In this document: positions 15,967 to 25,825 of the stretch, piece by piece | Position numbering within the stretch: the stretch's first letter is position 1 | How the letters are laid out: every line of letters begins with the position of its first letter | NCBI RefSeq assembly: GCF_030695525.1 | Contig: NZ_JAUYSS010000072.1 | Location: 62,001-126,000, forward strand | Origin: Daejeonella sp. | GTDB taxonomy: Bacteria > Bacteroidota > Bacteroidia > Sphingobacteriales > Sphingobacteriaceae | DNA length: 64,000 nt | Reading direction: 5' to 3' | Translations under genes and position numbers: made by a program | The notes under the pieces: model-generated | Seen by the model: only the letters and a program-made list of their open reading frames with translations | Told to the model about the DNA's origin: nothing | The model's database searches: none

Positions 15967-18198
15967 ATGAAAGAAATAGTAATTGATCTTGAGGCTGAAA
16001 AGAAGGAAATACTAAAGCGGTACCGGGCTTTACTACGTGCGTGTAAATCGACCATGCAAAAGGGCGACAAGCGAATGATCCGTCTTGCTTTTGACATGGC
16101 CCTTGAAAGCCATCAGAATATGCGCCGAAAATCCGGTGAGCCTTACATATACCATCCTATTGCAGTTGCCCAAATCGCGGCAGAGGAAATTGGTCTTGGA
16201 ACCACATCCATAGTTTGTGCACTCTTACATGATGTGGTAGAAGATACTACCATTACGCTGGATGATATTGAACGTGAGTTCGGAAAGAAAGTAACCAAAA
16301 TCATTGACGGATTGACTAAAATATCCGGTGTTTTCGATTACAACAGTTCACTTCAGGCCGAAAACTTCAGGAAAATGCTTCTCACCCTCGCCGATGACGT
16401 CAGGGTAATTCTCATCAAACTCGCTGATCGTCTGCATAATATGCGGACAATGGAATTCATGCCCAGGGATAAACAGTTAAAAATTTCTTCAGAAACAGTC
16501 TATCTCTATGCCCCCTTAGCACACCGTTTAGGGCTTTACACATTGAAATCCGAGCTTGAAGATCTTTCCATGAAATACATGGAACCTGTTACCTACAAGT
16601 TCATCGCCCAGCAGCTAAATGAAAAAAAAGCTGAAAGGGAAAACTTTATTAAAGATTTTATTGCTCCGATCAAGGATATATTAAATGAGCAGGGACTTCA
16701 TGCTGATGTGTATGGCAGACCAAAGTCAATACATTCTATCTGGACAAAAATGCGTAAAAAGAACATTCCTTTTGACGAGGTATATGATCTTTTTGCAGTT
16801 CGGATCATTTTGAACAGCAAGCCCGAAAATGAAAAATCTGATTGCTGGAAAGCCTATTCCATCGTTACCGACCTCTATCACCCAAATCCTGACAGGCTTC
16901 GCGACTGGATCTCCTCACCACGTGCCAATGGATACGAATCGCTTCACACCACTGTAATGGGCCCCCGGGGTCAATGGGTTGAAGTTCAAATTCGTACAAC
17001 ACGAATGAATGAAATTGCCGAGAAAGGATTTGCCGCACACTGGAAATACAAAGAAGAACCTAATAATGACAGCGGGCTTGACCAATGGATTCATAAAGTA
17101 AGGGAACTGCTGAGCAATCCGGAGTCAAATGCCCTTGACTTTCTGGATGATTTCAAGATGAACCTCTTCTCAGATGAAATCTTCATTTTTACACCAAAAG
17201 GGTCTTTAATTCAGCTCCCTGTAAATGCCACAGCATTGGATTTTGCATTTGAGATTCATACCGATATCGGTGCAAGTTGTATCGGAGCCAAGGTGAACTA
17301 CAAACTGGTACCATTATCTTATAAACTTCAAAATGGCGATCAGGTAGAGATTATTACTTCCAGTAAACAGTCACCCAAAGAAGACTGGCTAAATTTTGTT
17401 GTTACTGCAAAGGCTAAATCGAAGATCAAATCCTCCTTAAAAGAAGAAAAACGTAAAATAGCTGAGAATGGCAAGGAAATCCTCGAGCGCAAGCTTAAAT
17501 CATTAAAGGTCACTTACAATTCAGACAACCTCTACAAGCTTGCTTACTTTTTCAAGCTTCCATCAACACTTGATCTCTTTTATAATGTTGCACAGGGTAA
17601 AATTGATGTGAAGCAATTAAAAGAATTTGTTGCATCTGAAAAAATTGTCGAAAATAAGCCTGAAAAGATTGAATTTGTTCCGAATGAACAATTTAGTAAG
17701 AAGGTTAAAGGCGATGATAGCGATACTTTACTAATAGGTGAAGATCTGCAGAAACTGGATTATAAACTTTCGGCTTGTTGTAACCCGATCCCGGGAGATG
17801 ATGTTTTTGGCTTTGTAACCGTCGGTGATGGAATTAAGATTCATCGTACCAACTGCCCGAATGCAGCTAAATTAATGGCAAACTACGGCTACAGGATTGT
17901 CAAAGCCAAATGGAATTCACAAAAAGAACTTGCATTTTTAACCGGCCTTCACATAACCGGAATTGATGATGTAGGACTGATCAATAAAATTACAACCGTT
18001 ATATCCAGCGATTTCAAAGTCAATATGCGTTCGATCACAGTAGATACTGAAGATGGAATTTTTGAAGGCTCAATTATGGTCTATGTTAACAACACAAAAC
18101 ATCTGGACAACCTTATTTTAAAATTGAAGGAAGTGGTTGGGGTAAGCTCTGTGACCCGATTTGACTCTCATGATGAAGATATGGTAAAGGCCTCCTGA
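15967..18198 (+). CDS. Bifunctional (p)ppGpp synthase/hydrolase, RelA/SpoT family
   Basis: The protein is 743 aa from ATG 15967. An in-frame TTG at 15955 would add four residues but is an unlikely start. Domains in order: an HD hydrolase (YHPIAVAQI, LLHDVVEDT), a synthetase domain (RPKSIHSIWTKM, ANGYESLHTTV, EVQIRTTRMNEIAEKGFAAH), TGS (from IFIFTPKGSLIQLP), a cysteine-containing ZFD/RIS region (KLSACCNPIPGDDV) and a C-terminal ACT domain. Both the HD residues and the synthetase motifs are intact, so it should make and degrade the alarmone in the stringent response. It is followed 57 bases later by fur, which has its own promoter. Confidence 0.94.
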   Translation: MKEIVIDLEAEKKEILKRYRALLRACKSTMQKGDKRMIRLAFDMALESHQNMRRKSGEPYIYHPIAVAQIAAEEIGLGTTSIVCALLHDVVEDTTITLDDIEREFGKKVTKIIDGLTKISGVFDYNSSLQAENFRKMLLTLADDVRVILIKLADRLHNMRTMEFMPRDKQLKISSETVYLYAPLAHRLGLYTLKSELEDLSMKYMEPVTYKFIAQQLNEKKAERENFIKDFIAPIKDILNEQGLHADVYGRPKSIHSIWTKMRKKNIPFDEVYDLFAVRIILNSKPENEKSDCWKAYSIVTDLYHPNPDRLRDWISSPRANGYESLHTTVMGPRGQWVEVQIRTTRMNEIAEKGFAAHWKYKEEPNNDSGLDQWIHKVRELLSNPESNALDFLDDFKMNLFSDEIFIFTPKGSLIQLPVNATALDFAFEIHTDIGASCIGAKVNYKLVPLSYKLQNGDQVEIITSSKQSPKEDWLNFVVTAKAKSKIKSSLKEEKRKIAENGKEILERKLKSLKVTYNSDNLYKLAYFFKLPSTLDLFYNVAQGKIDVKQLKEFVASEKIVENKPEKIEFVPNEQFSKKVKGDDSDTLLIGEDLQKLDYKLSACCNPIPGDDVFGFVTVGDGIKIHRTNCPNAAKLMANYGYRIVKAKWNSQKELAFLTGLHITGIDDVGLINKITTVISSDFKVNMRSITVDTEDGIFEGSIMVYVNNTKHLDNLILKLKEVVGVSSVTRFDSHDEDMVKAS

Positions 18199-18228
18199 AT
18201 TAAATGCTGAATATTCTTATTTTTTGGA

Positions 18229-18236
18229 TAAATTTG
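18229..18236 (+). promoter_or_regulatory. -7 element of the fur-family gene
   Basis: TAAATTTG fits TAnnTTTG exactly and lies 20 bases before the ATG at 18256. The predicted leader is about 16 bases. No good -33 element was found, so confidence is moderate. Confidence 0.45.
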
Positions 18237-18255
18237 GGCGTTATTTAATAGCACT

Positions 18256-18732
18256 ATGCCCGGAAAAGATACAATTGCCCTAGTTATAAAGATTTTTGAG
18301 GCTTATCTGGAGAACAAAAGCCTGAGAAAGACTCCTGAACGTTACGCAATCCTGGAGGAAATCTACTCCCGTAACGATCATTTTGATGTGGAATCTTTGT
18401 ACATCCATATGAAAAACAAGAAGTACCGGGTAAGTCGTGCCACTGTTTATAATACCCTTGAACTTTTAGTTTCATGTGATCTGGTTACCAAGCATCAGTT
18501 TGGCAAGAACATGGCTCAATTCGAAAAATCATATGGCTTTAAGCAGCATGATCATATAATTTGCATTGATTGCGGGAAGGTCGTGGAATTTTGTGATCCA
18601 AGGATACAGCAAATTCAAAGCATGATGGGTGATATTCTAAAATTTGAGATCAAACATCATTCACTCAATTTATATGGAAATTGCATACGCCTGAAAGAAG
18701 GGCATTGTGATTCATATGTTAATAAAAGTTAA
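18256..18732 (+). CDS. Fur-family metal-responsive transcriptional regulator
   Basis: This 158-aa protein has the Fur winged-helix domain ([34 protein letters not shown], about residues 22-78) and a dimerisation/metal domain with [17 protein letters not shown]. The CxxC in [10 protein letters not shown] and cysteines near the end are candidate structural zinc ligands. Fur, Zur and PerR cannot be separated with confidence. The proximity to relA/spoT and purA is not diagnostic. purA starts 34 bases downstream. Confidence 0.9.
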   Translation: MPGKDTIALVIKIFEAYLENKSLRKTPERYAILEEIYSRNDHFDVESLYIHMKNKKYRVSRATVYNTLELLVSCDLVTKHQFGKNMAQFEKSYGFKQHDHIICIDCGKVVEFCDPRIQQIQSMMGDILKFEIKHHSLNLYGNCIRLKEGHCDSYVNKS

Positions 18733-18766
18733 TCTAAACATACCTAATACTCCCTTATTATTAATC

Positions 18767-20041
18767 ATGACTGTTGACGTATTGCTAGGCCTCCAATGGG
18801 GCGACGAAGGAAAAGGAAAAATTGTTGATGTTTTAAGTCCCGAATATGACTTAATTGCCCGCTTCCAGGGTGGGCCAAATGCCGGTCATACTTTGGAATT
18901 CGACAATCAGAAATATGTGCTGAATACCATTCCTTCCGGAATATTCAATGATAAAGCGATGAATCTCATTGGTAATGGTGTGGTTATTGATCCAATCATC
19001 CTAAAAAGGGAACTTGATAACCTTAAAAAAAATGGGTTTGACCCGGTTGCAAGAAAAAAAATGGTTATTGCCCGAAAAGCCCATTTGATTCTGCCAACAC
19101 ATCAGCTTTTGGATGCTGCATCCGAAAGCAATATGGGTGAAAGCAAAATAGGCTCAACTTTAAAAGGGATTGGACCAACCTACATGGATAAAACCGGCAG
19201 AAATGGTTTACGCGTGGGCGATACCATGCTTCCTGATTTCCGCGAACGTTACATGCGTTTGGTTAACAAACACCGTTCAATCTTATCACATTACGGTGAA
19301 ATACCTGATTATTCAGAAAAGGAAGCTGCTTTTTTTGAGGCAATCGAATTATTAAAAGCAATACCACAGGTTGATAGTGAACATTTTGTAAATCAATACC
19401 TTAGAGATGGAAAAAAGGTATTGGCAGAGGGTGCACAGGGTACCATGCTCGATATTGACTTTGGCTCATATCCTTTTGTAACTTCATCCAACACAACCAC
19501 CGCCGGTGCATGCACCGGACTTGGAGTGGCCCCTAAAAATATAGGCCATGTCATTGGTATCTTTAAAGCATACTGTACACGTGTAGGAAGCGGCCCCTTT
19601 CCAACTGAGCTTGAGAATGAAACCGGTGAAGAACTGAGAAGGCTTGGACATGAATTTGGGGCTACCACAGGCCGACCACGCCGTTGCGGATGGATAGACC
19701 TACCTGCTTTAAAATATGCAATCATGTTAAATGGCGTTACTGAGATGGTAATGACCAAGGCTGATGTATTAAGCGGGTTTGAAACTATTTATGCCTGTAC
19801 CCATTATAAATACAATGGTGAAGTAGTTGATTATATGCCATACGATATTAACGCGATAAAGGCAGAACCTATATATGAGCCTATACCGGGATGGAAGGAA
19901 GATTTAACAGGCATCCGTGAAATTGATCAGATTCCTGAAAAGTTGAACAATTATATCGCTTACCTTGAAAAGCAGTTGGGTGTACCGATTAAATATCTTT
20001 CAGTAGGTCCGGATCGGGTTCAGACCCTGACTCTTTGTTAA
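18767..20041 (+). CDS. purA: Adenylosuccinate synthase
   Basis: This 424-aa enzyme joins IMP and aspartate using GTP, the first committed step to AMP. The start is ATG 18767, because the family-typical TVDVLLGLQWGDEGKGK follows at once. An upstream in-frame ATG at 18707 lies inside the fur-like gene and would add an unrelated tail. The P-loop-like GDEGKGK (residues 12-18), SNTTTAGACTGLGVAP and TTGRPRRCGWIDL confirm the family. Length is normal. Confidence 0.96.
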   Translation: MTVDVLLGLQWGDEGKGKIVDVLSPEYDLIARFQGGPNAGHTLEFDNQKYVLNTIPSGIFNDKAMNLIGNGVVIDPIILKRELDNLKKNGFDPVARKKMVIARKAHLILPTHQLLDAASESNMGESKIGSTLKGIGPTYMDKTGRNGLRVGDTMLPDFRERYMRLVNKHRSILSHYGEIPDYSEKEAAFFEAIELLKAIPQVDSEHFVNQYLRDGKKVLAEGAQGTMLDIDFGSYPFVTSSNTTTAGACTGLGVAPKNIGHVIGIFKAYCTRVGSGPFPTELENETGEELRRLGHEFGATTGRPRRCGWIDLPALKYAIMLNGVTEMVMTKADVLSGFETIYACTHYKYNGEVVDYMPYDINAIKAEPIYEPIPGWKEDLTGIREIDQIPEKLNNYIAYLEKQLGVPIKYLSVGPDRVQTLTLC

Positions 20042-20088
20042 TTCGGGAAACAGAACATCCAGGGGTATTCATTTGATTCAAGGTATCT

Positions 20089-21357
20089 ATGTTAAAGGTT
20101 TTTCATACCGATGATCCGGAAACTTTTAAATCAAAAGCTTTGTTTTGGGCAAACTCATTTGATACAGTTTGTTATTTTGATTCCAATAATTTTTCAGATC
20201 CCTACTCCGCATTTGGGGTTTATATAGCTGCAGGAAAAGCTGCCGGATTAAGTGTTACCAGTGGTAATGCTTTTACAGAGCTGGAAGATTTTTTACTTAC
20301 AAACAAGGGCTATATTCCGGGTTACTTCTCCTACGACCTTAAAAATGAGACTGAAAACCTTATATCCGAAAATCCGGATTACCTGGAGTTCCCTGAAATT
20401 CATTTTTTTTCTCCAAAACACAGCATTCTGATCAGGAATAATGAGGTTAGTATCTTGAGTGATGCTGCAGATGAAGTTTGGAGCATGATTCATAAAACTC
20501 CTTTAAAGCCGCCTATGGGGAAGGCTAGCGGGCTCGCAATAAAAAGCAGGTTTAACAGGAATGAATACATCCAAACCGTTCAGGATATTAAAAAACACAT
20601 TCAGAGGGGAGATATTTATGAGATCAATTTTTGTCAGGAATTTTATGCAGAGAATGCAGAAATTGATCCGTTAGAGATTTTTATTGCACTTAACAAACTC
20701 TCTCCAACCCCATTTGCCAATTATTTTAAAATAAATGAGCACTATATTGTTTCGGCTACACCTGAACGTTTTTTGAGCCGCAGAGGAAACAAATTGATCA
20801 GTCAGCCTATAAAAGGTACATCATCCCGGAAGACCAATGGTTCAAGAGATAAAAAGCAGAAAGAAGAACTATTAAAAAATGAGAAAGAACGTGCTGAAAA
20901 CGTCATGATTGTAGATTTGGTTCGGAATGACCTCACCAAAAGTGCAAAGCCAGGAACAGTACGGGTGGAAGAACTCTTCGGTATATATAGCTTTAAACAG
21001 GTTCATCAGATGATCTCAACAGTGGTTTGTGAAGCAGATCAAACCCTTACCAATGCCGGGATCATTGCAAACACTTTTCCGATGGGTTCAATGACTGGTG
21101 CGCCTAAAATAAGAGCGATGCAACTGGCTGAAAAATATGAACGGAGTAAACGAGGTGTCTATTCAGGTGCTGTTGGTTATTTCGCACCTAATGGTGATTT
21201 TGATTTCAATGTGGTCATCCGCACAATCCTCTATAATGCCAAACATAAATACCTCTCATTTCATGTTGGCAGCGCCATTACCCTGGATTCAGATGCGGAG
21301 AAAGAATATGAAGAATGTCTTTTGAAAGGAAAGGCAATCAGGGATGTATTAAAGTAA
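20089..21357 (+). CDS. pabB: Aminodeoxychorismate synthase component I (PabB)
   Basis: This 422-aa chorismate-binding enzyme aminates chorismate for p-aminobenzoate and folate synthesis. GDIYEINFCQEF, PMGSMTGAPKIRAM and YEECLLKGKA mark the chorismate-binding domain. Lys242 in QPIKGT is the PabB-type residue; anthranilate synthase has Ala in that place. The glutaminase subunit PabA is not in the window. A probable PabC lies at 8433 and FolC at 44743. The gene follows purA by 47 bases and ends 23 bases from the convergent M48 gene. Confidence 0.92.
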   Translation: MLKVFHTDDPETFKSKALFWANSFDTVCYFDSNNFSDPYSAFGVYIAAGKAAGLSVTSGNAFTELEDFLLTNKGYIPGYFSYDLKNETENLISENPDYLEFPEIHFFSPKHSILIRNNEVSILSDAADEVWSMIHKTPLKPPMGKASGLAIKSRFNRNEYIQTVQDIKKHIQRGDIYEINFCQEFYAENAEIDPLEIFIALNKLSPTPFANYFKINEHYIVSATPERFLSRRGNKLISQPIKGTSSRKTNGSRDKKQKEELLKNEKERAENVMIVDLVRNDLTKSAKPGTVRVEELFGIYSFKQVHQMISTVVCEADQTLTNAGIIANTFPMGSMTGAPKIRAMQLAEKYERSKRGVYSGAVGYFAPNGDFDFNVVIRTILYNAKHKYLSFHVGSAITLDSDAEKEYEECLLKGKAIRDVLK

Positions 21358-21380
21358 GACGATTCCTGATTGCCACATGT

Positions 21381-22196
21381 TTATTTCACTCTGGCGCCGG
21401 TATAATACTGGCGCGCTTCAGGCAACAGTTTCCTGATCGCAGAAATCCTGCTTGCATCGCTTGGGTGTGAACTTAAAAATTCAGGAGGTGCACCACTGCT
21501 GCTTTTAGCTGTGGCCATCCGCTCCCAGAATGCTACAGCATTATCAGGATTATATCCGGCCATAGCCATGAAAATAATCCCTAAACGATCCGCTTCACTT
21601 TCCTGGTTGCGGGAGTACTTCAACATTGCAAGCTGACCTCCTATACCGTAAAGCTGACCTATTATCTGCTGAGTGCCTTGTGATGCACCGCCTACAGCAG
21701 CACCAAGAATTCCACCCCCGGCCTGAGCAAGTGACATTTGAGAATATCTTTCTGCAGCATGTTGTGCGATGGCATGAGCGATCTCATGTCCCATAACAGT
21801 TGCAAGACCTGATTCATTCTGGGTAACAGGCAAGATTCCTGAGTAAATTGCCACTTTTCCTCCCGGCATACACCAGGCGTTAATATCCTTACTCTCTACC
21901 AGAGTAAATTGATAATTATAGTTGTACTTATCCCCAAAACCATTTGCCTGCATGTAACGGTTAATAGCTGAGGCAAGTTTATTTCCAACTGTTTTCACCT
22001 GCTGTGCATTCGTACCACTTGAAATTACTTTGGTAGAAGGATCAGAAAGAAATTGATTATAAGCATTGGCAGCTTCATTTTGCAGGGCGGAATCATCCAC
22101 CAGACTTAACTGGCTTCGCCCTGTTAGCGGAACCTGAGAGCAGGAAGACAGGAATATTCCGACCGCTGCTGCGATGATCAAGTTTAATTTTTTCAT
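21381..22196 (-). CDS. M48-family zinc metalloprotease lipoprotein
   Basis: This 271-aa protein has a lipoprotein signal (lipobox before Cys19) and the HEIAH zinc motif (His137 to His141), with a downstream ligand in EADRLG (Glu201). It resembles LoiP/YcaL and the protease half of BepA, which degrade misfolded outer-membrane proteins. No TPR domain is present. It should act in the periplasm. It follows plsY by 22 bases on the minus strand and is likely co-transcribed with it. Confidence 0.9.
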   Translation of the reverse strand: MKKLNLIIAAAVGIFLSSCSQVPLTGRSQLSLVDDSALQNEAANAYNQFLSDPSTKVISSGTNAQQVKTVGNKLASAINRYMQANGFGDKYNYNYQFTLVESKDINAWCMPGGKVAIYSGILPVTQNESGLATVMGHEIAHAIAQHAAERYSQMSLAQAGGGILGAAVGGASQGTQQIIGQLYGIGGQLAMLKYSRNQESEADRLGIIFMAMAGYNPDNAVAFWERMATAKSSSGAPPEFLSSHPSDASRISAIRKLLPEARQYYTGARVK

Positions 22197-22218
22197 GATT
22201 AATAATTAAATAATGTGA

Positions 22219-22866
22219 TTATTGAGCTTTTCTTTTAAACAGATTTACTCTGGATTCTTTTCCTTTTAGAAGTCGCTCGATATTCTTTTGATGTGTCACT
22301 AAAATCAGAACACATATGCACATTCCATAAAGCAGGACGGAACGGATTGGTGATTGAAATATGAAAATGATACTGAGGGGGAACGAAAACCCCGCCATTA
22401 TGGAGCTTAGTGATACATATTTGAAAATCAGCAAAAATACAACAAAGGTAAGAACGCAAAGCATCGCTGCCTCCGAGTGTACTGCCAATATCATACCAAA
22501 TAATGTGGCAACCCCTTTACCTCCCCGAAAACCTGCAAAAACAGGAAATAAGTGCCCTAATACTGCGGTTACCCCTAGCGCCAGCTGATAATTCACAAAT
22601 TGTACCGAATTTTGAGGACCGGTTACCGAAAGTCCGATCAGATATGCAAGATTTGTTGCCGTATAACCTTTAAAAATATCGAGAAACATCACAGCGATGC
22701 CGGCTTTTTTACCCAATACCCTGAATGTGTTGGTTGCACCGGCATTCCCACTGCCATACTCCCTTACATCTATTCCATAAAAAGCCTGACCAATCCAAAC
22801 TGCCGTAGGAATTGATCCGAAAAGATATGCAACAATTAAGGCCGAGAGCGAGAAAATCGAGATCAT
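22219..22866 (-). CDS. plsY: Glycerol-3-phosphate acyltransferase PlsY
   Basis: This 215-aa multi-pass membrane enzyme transfers the acyl group of acyl-phosphate to glycerol-3-phosphate, the first step of phospholipid synthesis. The signature loops are all present: SIPTAVWIG, GSGNAGATNTFRVLGKKAG and GFRGGKGVATLFG. Length is normal for the family. It lies 50 bases downstream of nadC and upstream of the M48 protease gene in a minus-strand series. Confidence 0.94.
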   Translation of the reverse strand: MISIFSLSALIVAYLFGSIPTAVWIGQAFYGIDVREYGSGNAGATNTFRVLGKKAGIAVMFLDIFKGYTATNLAYLIGLSVTGPQNSVQFVNYQLALGVTAVLGHLFPVFAGFRGGKGVATLFGMILAVHSEAAMLCVLTFVVFLLIFKYVSLSSIMAGFSFPLSIIFIFQSPIRSVLLYGMCICVLILVTHQKNIERLLKGKESRVNLFKRKAQ

Positions 22867-22916
22867 TCTTTACAATATTACAAATTCGATCAGGTCTATC
22901 TGTGAAAAAATAAATA

Positions 22917-23774
22917 TTAATGGGACTTAACAGCCTTTAGGCTCATGTCCATACTTTTAACTGAATGTGTTAATGCACCCATTGAAACATAATCAACCCC
23001 GCATTTGGCGTACTCTAAAACATTCTGCTCAGTAATACCACCCGAAGCTTCTGTTATATATGATCCATTAACCAGGCCAACAGCCTCTTTGAGTAAAGAG
23101 AAATTAAAATTATCAAGTAATATTCTATCGATTTGACCAAAATTCATCACTTCTTTCAACTCATCCAAATTTCTAACCTCAACTTCAACGGGAATACTGA
23201 TTTTATTCGCTTTTAAATAGGCCTGAGCAGATTTTATTGCATTACTTATCCCCCCGGCATAATCAACGTGATTATCCTTGATCAAAATCATATCGTACAA
23301 ACCAAACCTGTGATTGACCCCTCCCCCTATTTTAACAGCCATTTTTTCGAGATAACGGAGGCCGGGAGTAGTTTTACGGGTATCCAGCACTTTGGTACCG
23401 GTATCTTTAAGGATTTTTACTATCCGATTGGTGGTACTTGCTATACCACTCATTCTCTGCATTATATTCAATACCAAACGCTCTGCTTTAAGAATGGAAT
23501 GCACACTACCGCTTACATAAAGGGCAATGTCACCCGGCTTAACAGACTCGCCGTCCTGAATGAAAATTTCAATTTGAAGATTTGGATCAACCAGTTTGAA
23601 TATTTCTCTAGAGACATCAACACCTGCGATAATACCATCGTCTTTGATCAACAACTTCGCTTTACCTGTCTGGCCTTTAGGGATAGTTGAAAGTGAGGTA
23701 TGATCACCATCACCAATATCCTCGGCAAGAGCGCTCAATAGGAATGGCTCTAATATTGCTTTGTCTAAATTCAT
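22917..23774 (-). CDS. nadC: Nicotinate-nucleotide pyrophosphorylase (carboxylating)
   Basis: This 285-aa enzyme converts quinolinate and PRPP to nicotinate mononucleotide in NAD synthesis. EDIGDGDHTS at the N-terminus, LDTRKTTPGLRYLEKMAV, GGGVNHRFGLYDMILIKDNH and ASGGI near the end are the standard NadC signatures. It has its own -7 element upstream. The quinolinate-producing genes nadA and nadB are not present here. Confidence 0.95.
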   Translation of the reverse strand: MNLDKAILEPFLLSALAEDIGDGDHTSLSTIPKGQTGKAKLLIKDDGIIAGVDVSREIFKLVDPNLQIEIFIQDGESVKPGDIALYVSGSVHSILKAERLVLNIMQRMSGIASTTNRIVKILKDTGTKVLDTRKTTPGLRYLEKMAVKIGGGVNHRFGLYDMILIKDNHVDYAGGISNAIKSAQAYLKANKISIPVEVEVRNLDELKEVMNFGQIDRILLDNFNFSLLKEAVGLVNGSYITEASGGITEQNVLEYAKCGVDYVSMGALTHSVKSMDMSLKAVKSH

Positions 23775-23788
23775 TGTAATTGGTCAGG

Positions 23789-23796
23789 CAAAAATA
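23789..23796 (-). promoter_or_regulatory. -7 element of nadC
   Basis: On the minus strand this reads TATTTTTG, an exact TAnnTTTG. The predicted start is near 23785, giving a leader of about 11 bases before ATG 23774. Confidence 0.5.
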
Positions 23797-23816
23797 GAAA
23801 TACTTAATTAAAATCC

Positions 23817-24221
23817 CTATTCTTTATCGTTTTCGATCGTAATGGTTTTGATCAAAAATTTATTGCCATTATTTGCCATTGATATTGAAACCCTTAGTTT
23901 TTTTGATTTAGATTCAAACGATAGCACTCCAAATTTATAGTTTGAACTTGAACTAAGCCGGTGAAGAACTTTTACCGAAACTGCTGAATGCCTGGAAAAA
24001 AAATCACGAAGAATTAATTCCGCTTGTGCTTTTGAGTACTCACCTTCCTCAGAAAGTATGTCTAATTCAATCACACTTTCAAAGTATGCTGCAATATCTT
24101 TACTGTTTGAATCCTTGAAATAGACTGATAGAGTGTCAAATATATCCTTCTGTTGTACCTCAGGTTGTATAAATAAAAAAAAACAAGAAATAGTACTGAT
24201 TATTAGAATTTTGATTCCCAT
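23817..24221 (-). CDS. DUF4783 exported protein
   Basis: This 134-aa protein has a hydrophobic signal segment (about residues 3-18). The body fits the Bacteroidota DUF4783 family, which has an NTF2/SnoaL-like small alpha+beta fold: a helix with SKDIAAYF, then a YSKAQAELILRDFF helix and paired strands. The function is unknown and it is probably periplasmic. It lies 42 bases upstream of nadC, which has its own promoter, and divergent from gpmI. Confidence 0.72.
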   Translation of the reverse strand: MGIKILIISTISCFFLFIQPEVQQKDIFDTLSVYFKDSNSKDIAAYFESVIELDILSEEGEYSKAQAELILRDFFSRHSAVSVKVLHRLSSSSNYKFGVLSFESKSKKLRVSISMANNGNKFLIKTITIENDKE

Positions 24222-24289
24222 TTTTTTTTAAATAATAGCACTAAAAGTATGCCATAATACAGATACTGTAAATTTATTTAATTTGGGCG

Positions 24290-24297
24290 TATATTTG
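24290..24297 (+). promoter_or_regulatory. -7 element at the gpmI start
   Basis: TATATTTG fits TAnnTTTG exactly. Its last base is only five bases before the GTG start at 24302, so the mRNA should be leaderless or have a leader of one or two bases. Confidence 0.5.
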
Positions 24298-24301
24298 CAT
24301 T

Positions 24302-25825
24302 GTGAAAAATAAAAAAGCAATTCTTTTAATCCTCGACGGCTGGGGCTACGGAAATCATGATAAATCTGATGCAGTGAGTATGGCTGATACCCCTTTTTTC
24401 GATTATTTAATCAACACCTACCCAAACTCAAAATTACAGGCTTCCGGAGAAGCGGTTGGCCTTCCTTCCGGACAGATGGGTAATTCGGAAGTGGGGCATA
24501 TGAATCTGGGAGCAGGCAGGGTTATCTATCAGGAATTAGGACGTATAAACAAGGCGGTTGAAGATAATGAGCTAAATGATCAACCAGTACTGAAAGCAGC
24601 ATTCAATTATGCAAAACATGCAAATAAAAATGTACACTTTATTGGACTTTTATCCAATGGAGGCGTTCATTCTCACATTAATCATCTGAAAGGTTTATGC
24701 GATGCTGCAAAAGCCAATCAGGTAAAAAATGTGTTCATCCATGCTTTTATGGATGGGCGCGATACTGATCCGGCCTCCGGATTACAGTTTGTGCAGGAAT
24801 TGAATGCTCATCTTGAGCATTCGACGGGAACCATCGCTACTGCTATAGGCCGCTATTATGCAATGGATAGAGATAATCGTTGGGAACGGATTAAACTGGC
24901 CTATGATCTGATGGTTCATGGAACAGGTAAACCAAGCAATAATATTTCAGACAGTATACAGCAGTCGTATGAGGCAGGAATTAGCGATGAATTTATTGAA
25001 CCTATTGTAAAAATCGATAATGACGGTATACCAGTTGGAAAGATTGAGACTGGAGATGTAGTAATATGCTTCAATTTCAGAACTGACCGGGGAAGGGAAA
25101 TTACTACTGTACTGACTCAGCAATCATTTCCTGAATACAATATGCAGGCACTTGATCTTTATTATGTAACTCTGACCACTTATGATGAAACATTTAAAAA
25201 TGTTCATGTTGTATTTACTAAAGATGATCTGAATGAAACCCTTGGAGCAGTCCTGGAACAAAATCACAAAAATCAAATTCGGATTGCGGAAACAGAAAAA
25301 TACCCCCATGTTACCTTTTTCTTCTCAGGGGGGAGAGAGCGGGAATTTGATAATGAGAAACGGATTCTGATTCCATCCCCTAAAGTTGCAACTTATGATC
25401 TCCAACCAGAGATGAGTGCCTCAATAATTGCAGAGGCAATTTGTATCGAACTTGAAAGTGGATGGCCTGATTTCGTCTGTTTGAATTTCGCTAACCCGGA
25501 TATGGTAGGACATACAGGTGTATTCAGTGCGGTGGTGAAGGCAGTAGAAACCGTTGACCGGTGTCTGGAACAAGTAGTTAAATGCGGAATAAAAAACGGT
25601 TATTCATTTATTATCCTGGCAGATCATGGCAATGCAGATTATATGATAAATGAGGATGGCTCTCCAAATACCGCACATACTACAAACCTTGTTCCCTGTA
25701 TTCTGATAGATGAGAATTATAAACATATCAAAGACGGCAAACTGGGTGATATTGCACCTACAATCCTGAAAATAATGAATATTAAATCGCCGGAAATAAT
25801 GAGCGGTGAAATATTGGTTTTTTAA
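24302..25825 (+). CDS. gpmI: 2,3-bisphosphoglycerate-independent phosphoglycerate mutase
   Basis: This 507-aa cofactor-independent mutase interconverts 3- and 2-phosphoglycerate in glycolysis and gluconeogenesis, using two manganese ions. KAILLILDGWGYG opens the phosphatase domain. Ser62 in GNSEVGHMNLGAGR is the phosphorylated nucleophile. FMDGRDTDP, FNFRTDRGRE and DHGNAD hold substrate and metal residues. The start is GTG; no other start fits the family's N-terminus. The stop overlaps the next ATG (TAATG). A -7 element sits immediately upstream. Confidence 0.95.
   Translation: MKNKKAILLILDGWGYGNHDKSDAVSMADTPFFDYLINTYPNSKLQASGEAVGLPSGQMGNSEVGHMNLGAGRVIYQELGRINKAVEDNELNDQPVLKAAFNYAKHANKNVHFIGLLSNGGVHSHINHLKGLCDAAKANQVKNVFIHAFMDGRDTDPASGLQFVQELNAHLEHSTGTIATAIGRYYAMDRDNRWERIKLAYDLMVHGTGKPSNNISDSIQQSYEAGISDEFIEPIVKIDNDGIPVGKIETGDVVICFNFRTDRGREITTVLTQQSFPEYNMQALDLYYVTLTTYDETFKNVHVVFTKDDLNETLGAVLEQNHKNQIRIAETEKYPHVTFFFSGGREREFDNEKRILIPSPKVATYDLQPEMSASIIAEAICIELESGWPDFVCLNFANPDMVGHTGVFSAVVKAVETVDRCLEQVVKCGIKNGYSFIILADHGNADYMINEDGSPNTAHTTNLVPCILIDENYKHIKDGKLGDIAPTILKIMNIKSPEIMSGEILVF

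Noticed and set aside
18707-18766. N-terminal extension of PurA starting inside the fur-like gene
   Set aside because: PurA proteins begin just before the WGDEGKGK motif; the added 20 residues have no counterpart and overlap fur.
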